64,000 nucleotides of DNA from Formicarius rufipectus (taxonomy: Eukaryota; Chordata; Aves; Passeriformes; Formicariidae), in assembly GCA_013399695.1 (NCBI GenBank), contig VXAU01001111.1, positions 27,195 through 91,194 of the forward strand. Direction: 5' to 3'. Both the position numbers and the translations under genes were made by a program. This document shows, piece by piece, positions 14,441 through 27,810 of the stretch; position 1 is the first letter of the stretch, and every line of letters starts with the position of its first letter. The notes under the pieces are model-generated. The model was not told the DNA's origin. It was given only the letters and a program-made list of their open reading frames with translations, and did no database searches.

Positions 14441-17400
14441 TAAAAGCCATAATATAGTACTGAGTGTGCTGATGAGATTAGTCCATTTTTAGAACTTAAG
14501 AACACATTTGATGATTAGGAAATTATAGTTAAAGAAACCCAGTGTTTAGTTTTCTGTCTGATCACTTTTCAATTCCTGAGGTACAGCCAGACTGTTTCTG
14601 ATACTATAGTTTAAACAACTAACATAGTTAAATATTCAATTGGCTAAAAGCATTATTTTGAAAGAAAACTTTAAAGTTCTCACTGATGTTCTTCTGATAA
14701 TTAGCAATCTAAAATTAGCACTCTGTTTTCAGAGTTACTAGAATAGTTAATTTTTAAGAATTCTTATTGATCTCATGATTGATAGTTAACTAGGTTTTGC
14801 TTACAGTGATGATATGTAGGAGAAAAAAATTGTGGCAATGAACACATGCTAAATGTAAATACCAATTATCACTACATTATGGGCTTATTTAAACAATGAA
14901 GGTCTATTGCAAAGGCTCCTTCAAGTGCTCCTGTAAACCCCCTTGAGGAGATGACTAACTGTGCATTTGGCTGTATGAATCGTTGCCAACGGCAGCAAGG
15001 CTGAAGGAGTTTGCTTAATACCCCTCATGTTACTTCCTCTTCTTATATCTTCCACTTCAGATCACTTTCTGTATAATTAACAGACTGAAGAATTTTAGAG
15101 GATGGTAACTCAGGAAGGCAGTACTCATGCTTGCTACGTCTCAAATCTAGTTGTATAGATTCAGGCACACTTTGAATATGTTTGGCCCATTGTCCACCAA
15201 AAATTGGTGGAGATTTCATTATTGATTTCAGGGGGGATTGGCCAAAGATTCTGCATTAGTGTAACAATCTCTTTTCTTGAAAATTGGTGTCTCTATAATT
15301 AGAGGTTTTACTTGTATTAGAATGGTTTGTGGGCTTCTGCATTTTTTAGGATGACTTGCCAGCTTTATGGAGTTTTGTTTTTTCAGAGGAGGTGGTGCAG
15401 GTCCTATGTTCTTCTATGTCCTTAGCTACCTTATTTTGTGGGGGAAAAAAATTATTTTATATTACTTTGATGAAATATGCAGTAAGTTGTACTATAAACT
15501 AATGAAATCCACATTTTTCATTGCTTCAGTGTAAGGGTAGCTCATTAAAATATTTGATTAAAAGGATTTAAAAAATAATGCCATAAGTTCTTTCTCACTG
15601 TTTAGTAAGTTATTTAGTAAGTTATTAATTCTAAATTAAAAGCTTCAGCTTAATGATCCCCAGTGTTATGTGTATGAGACTTAGAAAAGCTGGAGTTGGG
15701 GTGCATATACTATGTGAATGCATTGTTTCAAGACTACATTTTCTTCTCCTTCTGAAGAGCTTAAATTTTTTTCTTTTTTAGTGGGTCTGTAAATCAACTA
15801 CATGAGTGCTTCTTGCACAAAGGGGTGTTTCTTACACATTCTGGTGAATGTCTGCATGATGCCAGCTAGAATGGAGCATCATTTTGTCGCTAAACCATAG
15901 ATCCTTTTTTATGTAGACTGAGTGCAGGATTTGATGGCTTATATCTGATTTCATGAATGGGAAAAGTAGCCAGACAGAAATGTGAGTGTGTTCTACTCAC
16001 GTAAAGATGATGTTTTACTGTTGTGGCTTCCCTTGTGTATTATCTTCTTAAAGCCTAATGAGACTTCTGCCTGTTTTCATGTTCTCTTTTATATATGTGG
16101 CCTTACATGGTTGAAGTATTTTGTAATATGAAAGTAATCATAATTTTTTGCACAATTATAAAAAAAAAAAAAATGGAAAAAAAACCCCTCCTACATTTCA
16201 GAGCATTTTGAATTGTTGCATTAGTCACAAAAAGATCTGTTTCCCTTTTATTTCCTTTCCTCTCCCATGTTCTCTTAGAGTACTGGGTGGTAATATGGTA
16301 GAGTCCTGATTTTGGAAGACGTGTCCAAAAAACATCTATTGGGCCTTTGTGTAACTGCAACACAAAGTAATAGTTTAGAAGTACTTAACAAAATTTCCTT
16401 CTGAAAATATTTTATCTGGTTCTATCCAACACATTTAATGAATAATGAGTCTATTGGATTATTTCTTGAGCATTTTATAGGCAACTATGTTTTCCTTCTG
16501 ATATATAAAATTACACATGAGGATACTTTTTCTTAGAATCAGATTCATGCAGAGCTGGCAACATTTGAAGCAGTTACTTGGTCACTGGATCTAGCTGCGG
16601 CTTCGCAATAAAGGAAATTTTGAATCAACATGTCCTTACCTTGGACTATATCTGACAATTTCTAATAAGATATGCTTACCTATTTCCATTAGCTAAATTT
16701 TTCTTGATTGCTTTCTGTGACTTCATCTGTAGTCCTGTTTTATGACACGACTCGCAGAGAAGCAAGACACTGAATAGATTAAAAGCAAAAAAGCCTTGAT
16801 AAGTCTTTGTATGGCACAGCAAAGGGGTATTATTAAGATACAAAAAGGGAACTTAGCTTATGTAATTTCTTCTATAGATCTCTAGAAAAGAAGGTTATTC
16901 AACGGAACCCTTTTTCTTAATATCCAATGTAAATAGTGTGTGCTGTAAATATAAATCTGTTACTGTTTGTCTGAGATAATGTGGATAATGGAAGATGGCT
17001 TATTTCCTGCTCCCTTGTACTTAGCCCCTTGCTCCCCTCAAGCTCTTCATTTTTAGATAAACACTGGTCCTTTTTTAGTTTTTAAGTCATGTTCAGTTTG
17101 TGACTCCCAGATGGCTTTTCTGGAGAGCTGCTACAAAGTTGAAACGTCTTCATTTGTGTTTGTCCAGTTGAGTATTCCTGCTTAGAACTCCTGCTTACGC
17201 AGAACTTAAAAGATCCTGAGGAGTAGAAGACTCCTAAAAATCTCATCTTTTCTCATATTTTTTTTTCCCTGTGATGATATCTCATATTGACCATGTTTCT
17301 TTTGAGTTCTGATCCTGTCAGCCAAAGTTTTCACAGTCTCACAAACTGTGTCATAAAGCAGTCAGAAGCATATATTTTTAAGAATCTCCCTCTTCAGCCA

Positions 17401-18337
17401 GCCAAATCCAGAATCAGTATGTTAAACTGCACAGCAGCAAGTGTCTTCACTTTGACAGTGAAACATTGATAAACAACATAGGGTATGGTTTTCCAGCAGT
17501 TTTGCTTCCCTCTTTGTAGTTACTTCCTCTAGACTGTATTTCCTGCATCTTAGAATATCAAGGAAAAAGCCTTACTAAAGTCAAAATAAATTACAGAGTG
17601 GACAAGATGAGGCTTGTAATTCACACTGAGGTCACAAGCTTTCCAAGAAATCAAGGGTCAGGCATCTGAGCTGGCAGAAAAAATTACCGATTCTTCTCAA
17701 GAATAATTTTAAGAGGAAGTGCAGCTCCATGACAACTGTTTGTATTTCTTGTAGTCTTTAACCAGTTGAATACATTGGAGAATGGGTCAAGTTTGCTGAT
17801 CAGTATCTTTTAGTGGGTCCCTTTGGCCACAGGCCCTTACAAAATCAGTCATGGGGGGAGGGGACACTTTTATATAAATATTTGATGTACACCTGTAGTA
17901 GGTCTTCAAACTCTATTTATGCTGCAGAAATAGTGAGTTTAAAAGTATGTATGATCTGTGTAGCAGCAGAGGCTCTCTGGATCTGACTCATGGCTGCATA
18001 GACATCCAGGGATGGTTCAAGTTTGACAGTGAGGCTGAGTTGCAGGCATGCAGAGAGAAAGTATGGTTCTCCATGTGAAAATGCTACTATGCTGCTTATT
18101 ACCATGCAGAAGGTTTATCCTAATTCGTCTCATCCCTATTGCTGCTTTCTTATCAGAAAACCATTTCCCTTTCATAACAGGAAAAGATAATTATACTAAT
18201 TTGACATGATTTGTGTGTTATACATGGCTGTATCAGATGTTTGCAATCACTTGAAAGGAGGGAATAAGGATTCTTCTTTGTTTTCCACTTCCCAAGGACT
18301 TGAAAATAGCTTGTTTGTTTATTGTTTGCTCTAATGT

Positions 18338-18397
18338 TTGTGCAATTGAAGTTGAGCCTGGGATAGGTTGTGCAATTGAAGTTGAGTCTTGGATAGG
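18338..18397. repeat. Two-copy 30-bp tandem duplication
   Basis: Copies at 18338-18367 and 18368-18397 begin TTGTGCAATTGAAGTTGAG and end GGATAGG; they differ at two positions. Confidence 0.9.
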
Positions 18398-19255
18398 AAA
18401 TCTGGTTTTCTTTTCCAGTCTTCTGAAACCACCAATCCTCCAGGTTGTTTGTCCTCAAAGATAGCAAATAATATCTCTGTTGTTCCTTCTGTCAGAATTG
18501 AAAATATCTTAGGGAAAACTATACAAAGTAATGGATTTTTAAAGTGTCCAAATTAACTCGCAGGAGAATGCTTTTACTCTTTTAGTTGCAGCCCTCTGTC
18601 ACTGTGTTAGCCATCAGTGGCCTGGTTGCAAGTGACCTGTTTCTAAAATGAATAGAAAGATGGAAAGACATGAATCTGTCTTCTCACCTCAATCCATCAA
18701 TAAGCTGCTCCTCTCCATTAGGAATAAAATCAACTTTCCTTTGAAAGTTAATGTTATATTCAGTGGAAAACCATTTACTCCTTCACATTCTGGATTAAGT
18801 TCTCCCATGTAGTTTGAGTAGAATTTAGATATACTTGCTGTCTAGTGGTTTGCTCTGTCCTCTGTACCAAAAATTGTGCTAAGCACTTAACAGAAGCTTG
18901 CTGGACAGTCTGTTCTGCTTCATTCTTTGTTTGTCAGATGGGAAAGTTAATGCACGTTTGTTTCTCAGTACTAAGGTCCTGTACATTGGGTGGTCAGATC
19001 GCAAGAGGCTTTGTCCTACTCATCCTTCTGTGGTTAATGTTCTTTCTGCTTCCTTTATTCTCTTTATTCTTGTCACTGTCCAGTTGCAGTAGATTGTTTA
19101 TAAACAGCACATGCTGTAGTAGAGATAATGATGTACAAATTGGCATCTATTGCAACTACAGTTTTGGCCAAAGCCAACAGCACTTGCTGATATTCTGTTT
19201 TACTGGTGCTGTTTATCCTGTACAAGCACTCTGAGTGGAAGTAAATCACTTGGTT

Positions 19256-19450
19256 AAAAAAAAACAAAACAAAACAAACAAACAAAACAAACAAAAACAA
19301 AAAACCCAAAAAAAAACCCCCAAAAAACCCACAAAAAACAAAAACCGAACAAAACCAACCAAACAAAAAAAACACAGCCAAACAAACAAAAATAAAAAAG
19401 GAAGAAACAAACAAAACCCTCACAAAGCAATAACAACAAAAACCAAAACT
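19256..19450. repeat. A/C-only low-complexity tract (CAAA-rich)
   Basis: Nearly 200 bases consist almost wholly of A and C, with CAAA and CAAAA units. The long frames across it on both strands are compositional artefacts. Confidence 0.9.
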
Positions 19451-21444
19451 CATCCCATCTGTCAAAGCTAAACTAGATAAATTTTTGTCTAGTACATAAT
19501 TTAAACCGATTAGAAGATAGAAGGCTGGATTTAGAGCTGCACCACTTTCTGTAAGCTAGCAGTCTAGTCTAGGAAAGGAAAAACAGCTTTATATTCATAG
19601 GGACATAAGGTAGATTTATTGGAGTTTGTGTTGCTGGTGATTGATGTAGTACATAGACATAATAAATGCCAGCTGTTCCTCCCTCATATATCAGAAACAA
19701 TAATATTTCCTTTTATTTCAATGTGAACTATCAGATTTGCTTGAATTATTTTTTAATTCAAAGGTCTTTTTATTTGCAGTTACAAATTAGAACTATATCT
19801 GCACAAAGACATTAGAAACATTGCCTTATAATACTATAATGCAACCTGAAAGCAGCATCCCAAATGTCTGTATGTTGGCAGGGTTTGTTATCCTTCGTGA
19901 GCTAGATCAAAAGCATTTTTCCATTTCTCCTCATGTTTCAGAAATATGTATTTCTGTCTCCATTAAAGCTGATGTGTTTGTGGCTGCCCACATCACTTGG
20001 TACTCTAGCTGTGTATAGAAGCATCATGGTTTTGTTTTGTTAACTGGATATAAACAGATTTGACTATTTTATTCCTTTTGATCTCCACTTTGAAAGTTCC
20101 TGCTTTGCTATGAACTGTTAAATAACTGATTTACATGTTTAGCATGGCAAAGTCCTGAGGTTTGTGATACTGTCAGATAAATCTAGTGAACTGCATGCTA
20201 CAACTAGTTGACTTAAACTCATGATTTATTTAGGCTCTTTAGCCCTTAAGGAGATTGAATTTCCTTACTATTTCTTTTCAGTTTTCTGTAACTAATTGAT
20301 GTGTTGATTAATGTCATGTGTGATGTAACAGGATCTAAAAATAGAATGTTATGTGTAAATGGTTGTGAACTATGTAAAATGGAGGACAGTAAAGTTGAAA
20401 TAAAATGATTGTTCAATATGCATAGTCATGTAATGCAACAAGCACATTCCTGCAGGTTGTTAATAAATTCAATAAGTAAGAGTTATCAGCAGCTGGTATC
20501 TGCCTGTGTTTGTTATCCAAATGAACAACTGGTGCATGGTGACCTTTGATAATTTATTTTAATTTTATTTTAGTGACTCTTTAGGATTCTCAGACAGGTT
20601 TAGTTAATAGGAAAAAAATTCTTCTTGCTGACATTCTCAAAGTTATTGTATGTCTTATAGTGTTTCTCAACCTTCAAGTTACATAATTTTTGCCTTTTTA
20701 AAATGAAACCATGCTGTTGCTTATAAAAGAAGACACAGCTACTATGTTCATGTGTGACAAGCGGCGTCAGTTTCCTTGAACAGCTTGCTCTGTTCCACTG
20801 ATATTTAATGTGTAGGCCCCAATCCTGCTAAATTGTATGTGCTTTATATGGTGGAAGTTTTACTGAATTTTAAACTCTAAATGAGGATAGGTTACAGTTA
20901 GTGCAATACTTATTTTTGCTTGCACCTGAATTGTTTTTCTATTTTATAATATAGGAAAAAACTTACTTTGTGGTGTGTCTTTATGATGGTCTGAAGTTTA
21001 AACAGAAATTAACTAAAGCATTTTTATTTGTGGAAACACACAAAACTACCATTTGTTTTTAAATATGATATTCCATCATTTCAGATGTATTTTTTTTCTA
21101 TCATTTTAATAATTTTGCTTTTTAATAAGATTATTAGAAGTCAAAATACTGAGGTGCTACCACTTGAAAAGGTAAGCTGAAGCTTTAGTATTTTAGGACC
21201 TGTGCTTTTCAGAAATATATTTCCCTAATTTGACCCTCAGTAACCCTTGGGAGACCTACGCACAAGTTACAAACTAATTACATGAATTGCTTTATGGGAA
21301 CTCGTTAAGCATTTTCTGTTTATACATTAATGTAATATAAATATAGCTTAGGTAACAAAAGCCCTTGGGGCAAATTTATGTTCTGAGTAACCCTGTTCTA
21401 GTGACCTCAACAGAATTACTCAAAGTCAAGACAGAATTTAATGG

Positions 21445-21510
21445 GAAGACCAGATCCTCCGCTGCTGTAAATAGCTTGAACTCCACTAAAATCAGCGCAG
21501 GTCTGGTTAT
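21445..21510. repeat. Probable relic of an ancient amniote palindromic repeat
   Basis: The block has arms CCAGATCCTCCGCTGCTGTA and AAATCAGCGCAGGTCTGG around a short centre with CTTGAACTCCACT. The arms are imperfectly complementary. The layout recalls the palindromic 'GATCCTCAGCTGGTGTAAAT'-type repeats seen across turtles, crocodiles and birds. Heavily diverged; the assignment is from memory. Confidence 0.4.
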
Positions 21511-23249
21511 AACAGCCAGAAAGACTGAACTGCTCCTTCAAGTGTATTTTTTTGATTCATGAGTGCTTCTAGCAAAGGGGTTGGCCTGCCTTTTCTTTCC
21601 AGAGTTTAAAATTCTGCAAAATTTATCTATAGAAATAATTCCAGTTGTAGTCTAGAGTTTTCATAATGTTACACAAGCTTCTTTTTGTGTGAATTTGGAA
21701 AAAAAAGTTTTGTGAAGTAGTGAGGAACATCACATTTCTTTGGTCCTGCTTCTTTTGTTTTTCTATGCCTTTTTCTGTGCAGTTCTAAAAAAAGTTTCTC
21801 TAACCAAGCAATATATAGGAAGTTATACTTAACACTTACAATAGTCTTGCTTAAGAGTCTGTGTAAATATAGGAATATTCACTTAGGAATAGACAGTGTT
21901 TGTTTGTGTTTCATAACAGCGTTTTTAAAAAATAAATTTAAAATAAAGGCCAACCTCTACTTCAGACCTACGGATGTGTAGATCACTTTGTTTTCACTTT
22001 GGGGATTATTGCCTTGGTTTAATTGGAAAGAAACTGTGCTTAGCATTACGTCTGGATGAAAGAAGCTCCTCAATTGGTCATTTGGATTGAGAATATTTTG
22101 TTTATGTGGAGCTATGAATGATCTGCAATTTTTACAATATTATAGCAATAACCCATCAGTGAGAGTTGCTTGATGTAGTTTTAAATTCAGTAGCCAATAT
22201 TAACACTTCTTTTTTCAGTGTGTTGAGATGTGTGTCTATTCCTCCTCTCAGAGATTCTCTGAACTAACTATAGGGGTCAATAACATCTTGTGTTTTTTAA
22301 GTGACCTCCACTCACTAAACAAATATCAAGTTACTGTCAGTCAGTTGACTTGCTGGAAGAGAAATGGCATGTACTTCTTGTAAGTGGTAACCTGTAATGA
22401 GAGTCTCTTCTCACCCTTCTCTAAAGCTCTTCTGCAGGCATGGCCAAGGAAGTGGAATTGTAGTTCAAGATGTGAGGCTGGTGATCCTCACTGTTGCTTA
22501 GTGTTTCAATGTCTTGCAGTGCAATATCCCCAGTGGACCTGGGACCCTGCTCTTTTTTCTGGTTTAGGGAATGTTTTCTGACAAGGCCTCTTGTCTGGCA
22601 AGAGAGTCAACAGCACCTCCCAGATAGGGAGGCTGTGTCATGACCGAGAGTGTGTCCTGTGCAAAATGAAATCAGGTTAGGAAGTCCCAGTACTGCGATC
22701 TGTAGCTCTTCCTAGGGTAACTGTTAGATGTGGTGGTTGGAGTACCAGTGCAGCACAGCAGCACTTGTGTGGCTGTTCGCTCAATTCAGGATACTATTTT
22801 CAGTATTCACATCCAGTCTTGAAATTCTCTGTGTTCAATGAGATTTTATCCTGGTTTGGCTACTATCCCTTTCCTTTTGTTGCCTACATAGATGATACTG
22901 CTCTAATATGTTATTGCATAGACTTCTAAAGGTTTTTCGCTATTTTAATTTACCAGAGTACAGTTTTTCCGAAAATAACAATGCTCATTTGAAAGTGTGA
23001 TGGCTGACAGGCAAACTGATAGTTTGTGAGAATGTCTGTGTGCACCTTTTAATTAATTAATGCCTTTTTTTTTTTTTAACTGGAATTGAAAGGGATAGAA
23101 GCTGATTTTAAGGAGAAGGAAAAAATTTATTGGAAGAAAAGAATCATAATTTGGATGACAGAAAAGTACTATCAGCAGATGGTCAAATCTGAGGAAGAAC
23201 AACTCCAAAGCAAAACATAAGTCTTCTGGTTTATAGACTGTCAGGGAAG

Positions 23250-24920
23250 AATTGCCTGCAGAGAGATACACACAACCTAGGAATCAATCAGTAGGAGACA
23301 GAGCTCTGCATGCAGACACATTGCTAAGGCATTGTTGGAACAACTCGGATGGATGGATGGGAAGACATGCAGGGAAAAAAGGGATCAGGGTTTCCCTTTA
23401 TGTGAAGAAGCAGTTTGAGTGGATGAGTTTCTTGTGGATTAGAATCAGAGGAGGGTCTGGTATGGGTGACATAAGTGTGAGTATATTTGACAGATCACTT
23501 GGTTAGTATGAGGAAGAGGAAAAATTTGTATTCAAGGAACTCTGAGACCCTTATCCTTGGGATAGACTTTAGTCTCCCTAATACCTGCTTCAAGGGCAAC
23601 ACATTAAAGCAACCCAGAATGTTTCTGGAAGCTGTCAGTGGACTCTGATGAGGGTGCAATACATCTGGGTGAGAGAATCTTCACAAATAAAAAGCTCGGC
23701 AAAGAGGCAATAGTCAATGACAGCCCTGGTTTGTAGCAACCATGAATTACTGAAACTCATGTGAGGGAGTCTAGTAGCAGAGGATTATCATGTCTTTCAA
23801 CAGAGCCAACTTGAGTTTATTCAGAGAACTGGTAAATGGGATCCTTGTGGAGTCAGCCTGTTTATGCCAAGGGTAAATCATGCTTAACTAATCTGATTAC
23901 CATCTCTGATGAAATTAGTCTGTGGGTGAGAACCCTGTGGTGTTTTAGTACAGCCACAGATTCACAGATTATTCTGAATTGGAAGGGACCCACAACTATT
24001 ACTGAATCTAATTCTTGAGTGGCTCATACAGGGATTAAACCTACAGCCTTGATGTTATTAGAATTGTGCTCTAACCAACTTTTTTGGTATCTTCGTGAGT
24101 AACAGGAGAAGAGGGTACAGGGTGGTGAGACAGAGTGCACCCTCATATGGGTTTTGGATAGGAGCAAACAGAAGGTGTGGAGACAGTGAAGCTGATAGAC
24201 TTCCATGCAGAGTTGCCATTCAGAGGGATCCAGGTGCCCTGGAAAAATGGACTGTCGGGAATCTGATGAAATTAAATAAAGACAAATGCAACGTCTTTGA
24301 CCTGGGATGCAAGAGCTCCTTTGCAGTGATAGAAGCTGCGGCTCACTGGTTAGGGAGCAGTTCTGCAGAAAAGGGCTTGAGGGTCCTGCTGAACACGAGC
24401 CAATATTGTGCCCTACCAGCAATGCAGGCCAACAGCATCCTAGGCTTTATCCAGAGGAGCATGGCCAGTAGATTGAGCAAAGTGGTTATCCTCCTGTACT
24501 TGATGAGTGTTAAACCACATGTGACATACTGTGTTTGGTTTTCAGGGGAAACAAAAAATGCCAGTTTTTTCAGAATAAACTTTATTGAATCTAGGAGTGG
24601 GCCACCAAGATAGGTGGAAACGTATGCCCTATGAGAAGAGTCTGAGAGGACTGGACCAAATAGTGATCTTCCACTTAGGAGTTACTAAGAATATGGAAGC
24701 AGACTCTTCACTGAGCTACACAGGCTTAGAGCAGGAGACAAGGATCATATGATGAAACAGGAGAGGCTTCCAAAGGGAATAAAATGTTTTCTATGGGGGA
24801 CAGTTAAAAATACAAACAAGATTCCCATAGAGGTTGCAGATTTTTTTTGTCTTTGGAAGTTTGATTGGGACATTGAACTAGATGGCCACCTTTCCAATCT
24901 GAGTAATTCTGTTGTTCTAA
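23250..24920 (+). mobile_element. CR1-like LINE copy with endonuclease and reverse-transcriptase remnants (internally deleted, interrupted)
   Basis: The decayed coding pieces follow the order of a CR1 ORF2. An endonuclease part at about 23330-23500 reads SLYVKKQ and LWIRIRGGSGMGDI. A second endonuclease part at about 23548-23640 reads LILGIDFSLPNTC and PRMFLE. An RT start near 23868 reads AKGKSCLTNLI. The RT C-terminal region at 24230-24545 reads DPGALEKW, NLMKLNKDKCNV, AEKGLRVLL, QANSILGFIQRSMASR and LMSVKPHVTYCVWF. A CR1-like 3' end (CATTGAACTAGATGGCCACC) lies near 24870. The central RT is missing, and there are many frameshifts and stops, so the copy is dead. A SINE sits at 23955-24080, splitting the element. 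Confidence 0.75.
23955..24080 (-). mobile_element. tRNA-Ile-derived SINE with CR1-type tail (TguSINE1-like), inserted in CR1
   Basis: Read on the minus strand, the element begins AGTTGGTTAGAGC (A-box region), keeps a CTAATAA anticodon-loop core (AAU), and has a B-box-like GGTTTAATCCC. It then passes through a GAGCCACTCA junction to the CR1-type end GGGTCCCTTCCAATTCAGAA followed by ATCTGTGAATCTGTG. That is a tRNA-Ile head fused to a CR1 3' tail. Established knowledge: passerine genomes contain such a SINE family (TguSINE1). About 13 bases of the tRNA head are missing at the right end. It is not a functional tRNA gene. Confidence 0.7.
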
Positions 24921-26539
24921 GAGGAAGTACCCAGTACCAGTCAGCATTAGCAAGCAAATAAAACAAGAAAAACAAGGCAAAAAAACAACCCCCAAATATG
25001 CTTCCATTCAGACCTTTATGCCAAACTCAAAAATAGTGTAATGGAATAAGATGTATGTTTATAGCATATGGGTACACCATGCTTTTGCAACTTAAGTGTT
25101 TTGTTAAAGTTACTGGTTTATGCAAACTCTTATTTAGGAATGGAGTGGGAAAGCATGTAGAAACACATGAATTCCCATTTTTAGAAATCATCAATTCCCT
25201 ACATTCCAGTAGGAAATGTGCAGATGTCAAGAATGTCAAAACCTTGAATGCTCCTGTAAAATTTATTGTTCTTCTATTTCCATTTTTTTTGTATTTAGAC
25301 TTGATAAGGAGGCTACTATTGTACTACCATTAATCCTTTCTGTGTAGGAGTTCTGGTTTCTTTGATGATATCCAAGGGGATGAGATCAGAAGGTGAAACT
25401 CTGCTCTTGAGTCAATATTGAAGGGAATAAGAAGAAATTCCAAATAAATAGATTTTAAAATTGAGGATCCAGGGGAAGGATAGGGAGGAGTAGGAGGGAA
25501 GATTTATTGGAAGGAGTCTTGTCATACATACTCAAAAACAATGCAGGAGTCAGAATGGGAGGCTTCTCCAGATTGTGTCATTTCTTTAGAAATGAAATAT
25601 AAATCAATGTTATTTTTCCATTTTTTGAGAAGTTATAATCTGTTTGTGTAAACTGTTTCAGTGACAAAATTCATCTGTCTTTAAAATATCTCCTTTGTGG
25701 AATAACATTTTCTAGGTATTAACATTCTCTGTGTGTCCTTAACACCTGTCCTACCAATGTAGACAACAATGTAAGTAATAACTTGTGTTACAGTGTATAC
25801 GTTCATTTTTTATCAACATATGTATGTCAGAAGAAAGAGTGTATTCCTGTAATAAACCTTACTAACTCTTGTTCTTTAAAAGAATAAATGGAAATTAAAA
25901 AAAAAATCCCTTTATAGAAATTGCAGTTTTCAATTCAACTATTTGTTTGTTAAGGGGCATCTGTTATCTAGACTTTCATTAGGAATATTGAATTCTGGAT
26001 GCTTAGAGAAATGCTGTGGTATTGAAGTAATTAGAATTTGGTAGTTGGGTTAAAAATAGAAGATGCAAAAGTTTGATTCATTTCATATTTTTCTGTAAGG
26101 TCCTGTTTCATTAAGGTTTCTTTTTTAAAATTACCCACTATCAGGAAATGTACAGTCTATTTGGAAGACATGATTTTTTTAATAACTGCATTAGTCCCAG
26201 AATCTGGACTTTCAGCATAAGCTGCAAATGTTGGCAATATTTTAAAAGTTTGGCTTCTACATCCTTGTCTTTGTGCCATTAATTTTTTTTTCTTTTTTGG
26301 ATTTTTTTTTTTTTCAGAGCAGCTAAATACATCATTATATTTGCAAAATATGTCTTTCTGTAAGACAGTCATGTACAGGAATAAAAAGAGTAATAGCCAC
26401 TCAAATTTCAGGGTTTAGGTCACATTTATCTGTTTTAGTTGCATTTAAGAGACTTTTTAATGAAAACTATGTTTCCAAGTTCTTTGACTCTTCCTGTACA
26501 TTGTCTGTCCTTTAATTATTAAAAATGTTTCTATGTGAT

Positions 26540-26590
26540 CCACAGATATGTCTGAAATCATGAAAATGGGACTCACTGATATATCTGTGG
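26540..26590. repeat. Perfect 10-bp inverted repeat with internal direct repeat
   Basis: CCACAGATAT at 26540-26549 is the exact reverse complement of ATATCTGTGG at 26581-26590, with a 31-base loop. The loop's TCTGAAATCATGAAA recurs just after the second arm, at about 26595. Confidence 0.8.
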
Positions 26591-27564
26591 TAAATCTGAA
26601 ATCATGAAAGAGCACACACATAACTACATATTCATTTGTGACATTATAAAATTGCTGGATTTGACTATACTGCATTGTCTATTCTAAATAATGATTTTTT
26701 TCAAAGAAATTTTGGATAATGTCCCTTATATTCTGTCTGGGTATACTTTTTCTGACATCTCTTTCTATCTAGAATAGTTCGTGCTTTCTGGAAACCAGAT
26801 TAAGTGTGAGTCCTAAGGCAATCACTTTAAATATCATGGCAAATCAACATCTTTTTGATATACTATAACTTCTGATTCAGGATATGATAACAGGTGTAAC
26901 TTCTACCTTTTATTATCAGATATAAAGCCTTTTGTCTGGAATATTGATGTGATCAGTTATAGGACACTTTGTTTTCTCCAGAAATTTTATTGCTTTAAAT
27001 TTGGAGGTATTACTAAATAGGTATAATTCTGCCTGCTAGTGATATTTGCATGACATGGCCATCTCAAAGAACTGAATGTGTGTGGGCTCCTTTACTGACA
27101 CTGGGCAAAGCTGTAGAAACTGAAGGCTTGCAGTATTGCTCCCTTTCCCATGTGTTTCCTGCAGTTACTACATGGATACTAATTTTGTGGGTGGAGAGCA
27201 TCATGAAATGTTTCTGTTCATATAAGGAATGGCCATGTACTCTCCAAAACTGCCTTCAGGTGTGTTTAGCCTTAAGAAAGGTGCTGAATTTGGCGACACT
27301 GGAGCCTGTCTGTGGGAAGGATTGGTAGGCACAAATATCGTTGTTATATAGACAGTTGGAGCTGAAAGACTTTAATGCACATATCATTTGGTCTTAAGGA
27401 TGATGGTGAAGAGTTTTAGGCAAATCATGTCAGGAATGCTCTGAGGGAATGTTGGAATTGAGCTCAGGAAGCCAACACATACAGTTGCAGAGAACAGGGA
27501 TAAGTTCTTAACTGACAAATATTTGTTAAAAATCTGAAAAAGGTTGAGAATGAAAAGGATATAT

Positions 27565-27810
27565 TGTCTTGGTTTGAAACAATTTGAAGAGACAGAGACC
27601 TTGGACACAAGAGTTCTGCCTCAGATTCAATACCCCTGGTTTCTCCAACGCAGGGAGACAAAATACACCTGCATGTAAATGGATAAAATAACCCTTTACC
27701 AAGAGGAGTGCTAATAACAATACTGGTTAAACCAACCAATGAGGAGAAACTTCCTAAGCTCTGCCCACTGGACCAAACCGAGGTGGTGGCCAGCCTCTCC
27801 CACCTGCATC
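27565..27810 (+). mobile_element. Probable LTR fragment of an avian endogenous retrovirus
   Basis: The block starts TGTCTTGGTTTGAAAC and holds ACACAAGAGTTCTGCCTCAG, TAAACCAACCAATGAGGAGA and CAGCCTCTCCCACCTG in the order I recall from passerine ERVL-type LTRs. Only the 5' part of the LTR seems present. No internal viral genes are nearby. Confidence 0.5.

Noticed and set aside
19073..19471. Open frames on both strands encoding Phe/Cys-rich or Lys/Asn/Thr-rich peptides
   Set aside because: They are produced by the A/C-only low-complexity tract; the same applies to frames around 36355-36690 and 44533-44799.
23955..24080. Possible tRNA-Ile gene on the minus strand
   Set aside because: The head is truncated and diverged, and runs straight into a CR1 tail instead of an acceptor stem; it is a SINE.
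24095..24613. 172-codon open frame, apparent protein-coding gene
   Set aside because: The translation is the C-terminal reverse-transcriptase remnant of a CR1 LINE with internal damage; annotated as mobile element.
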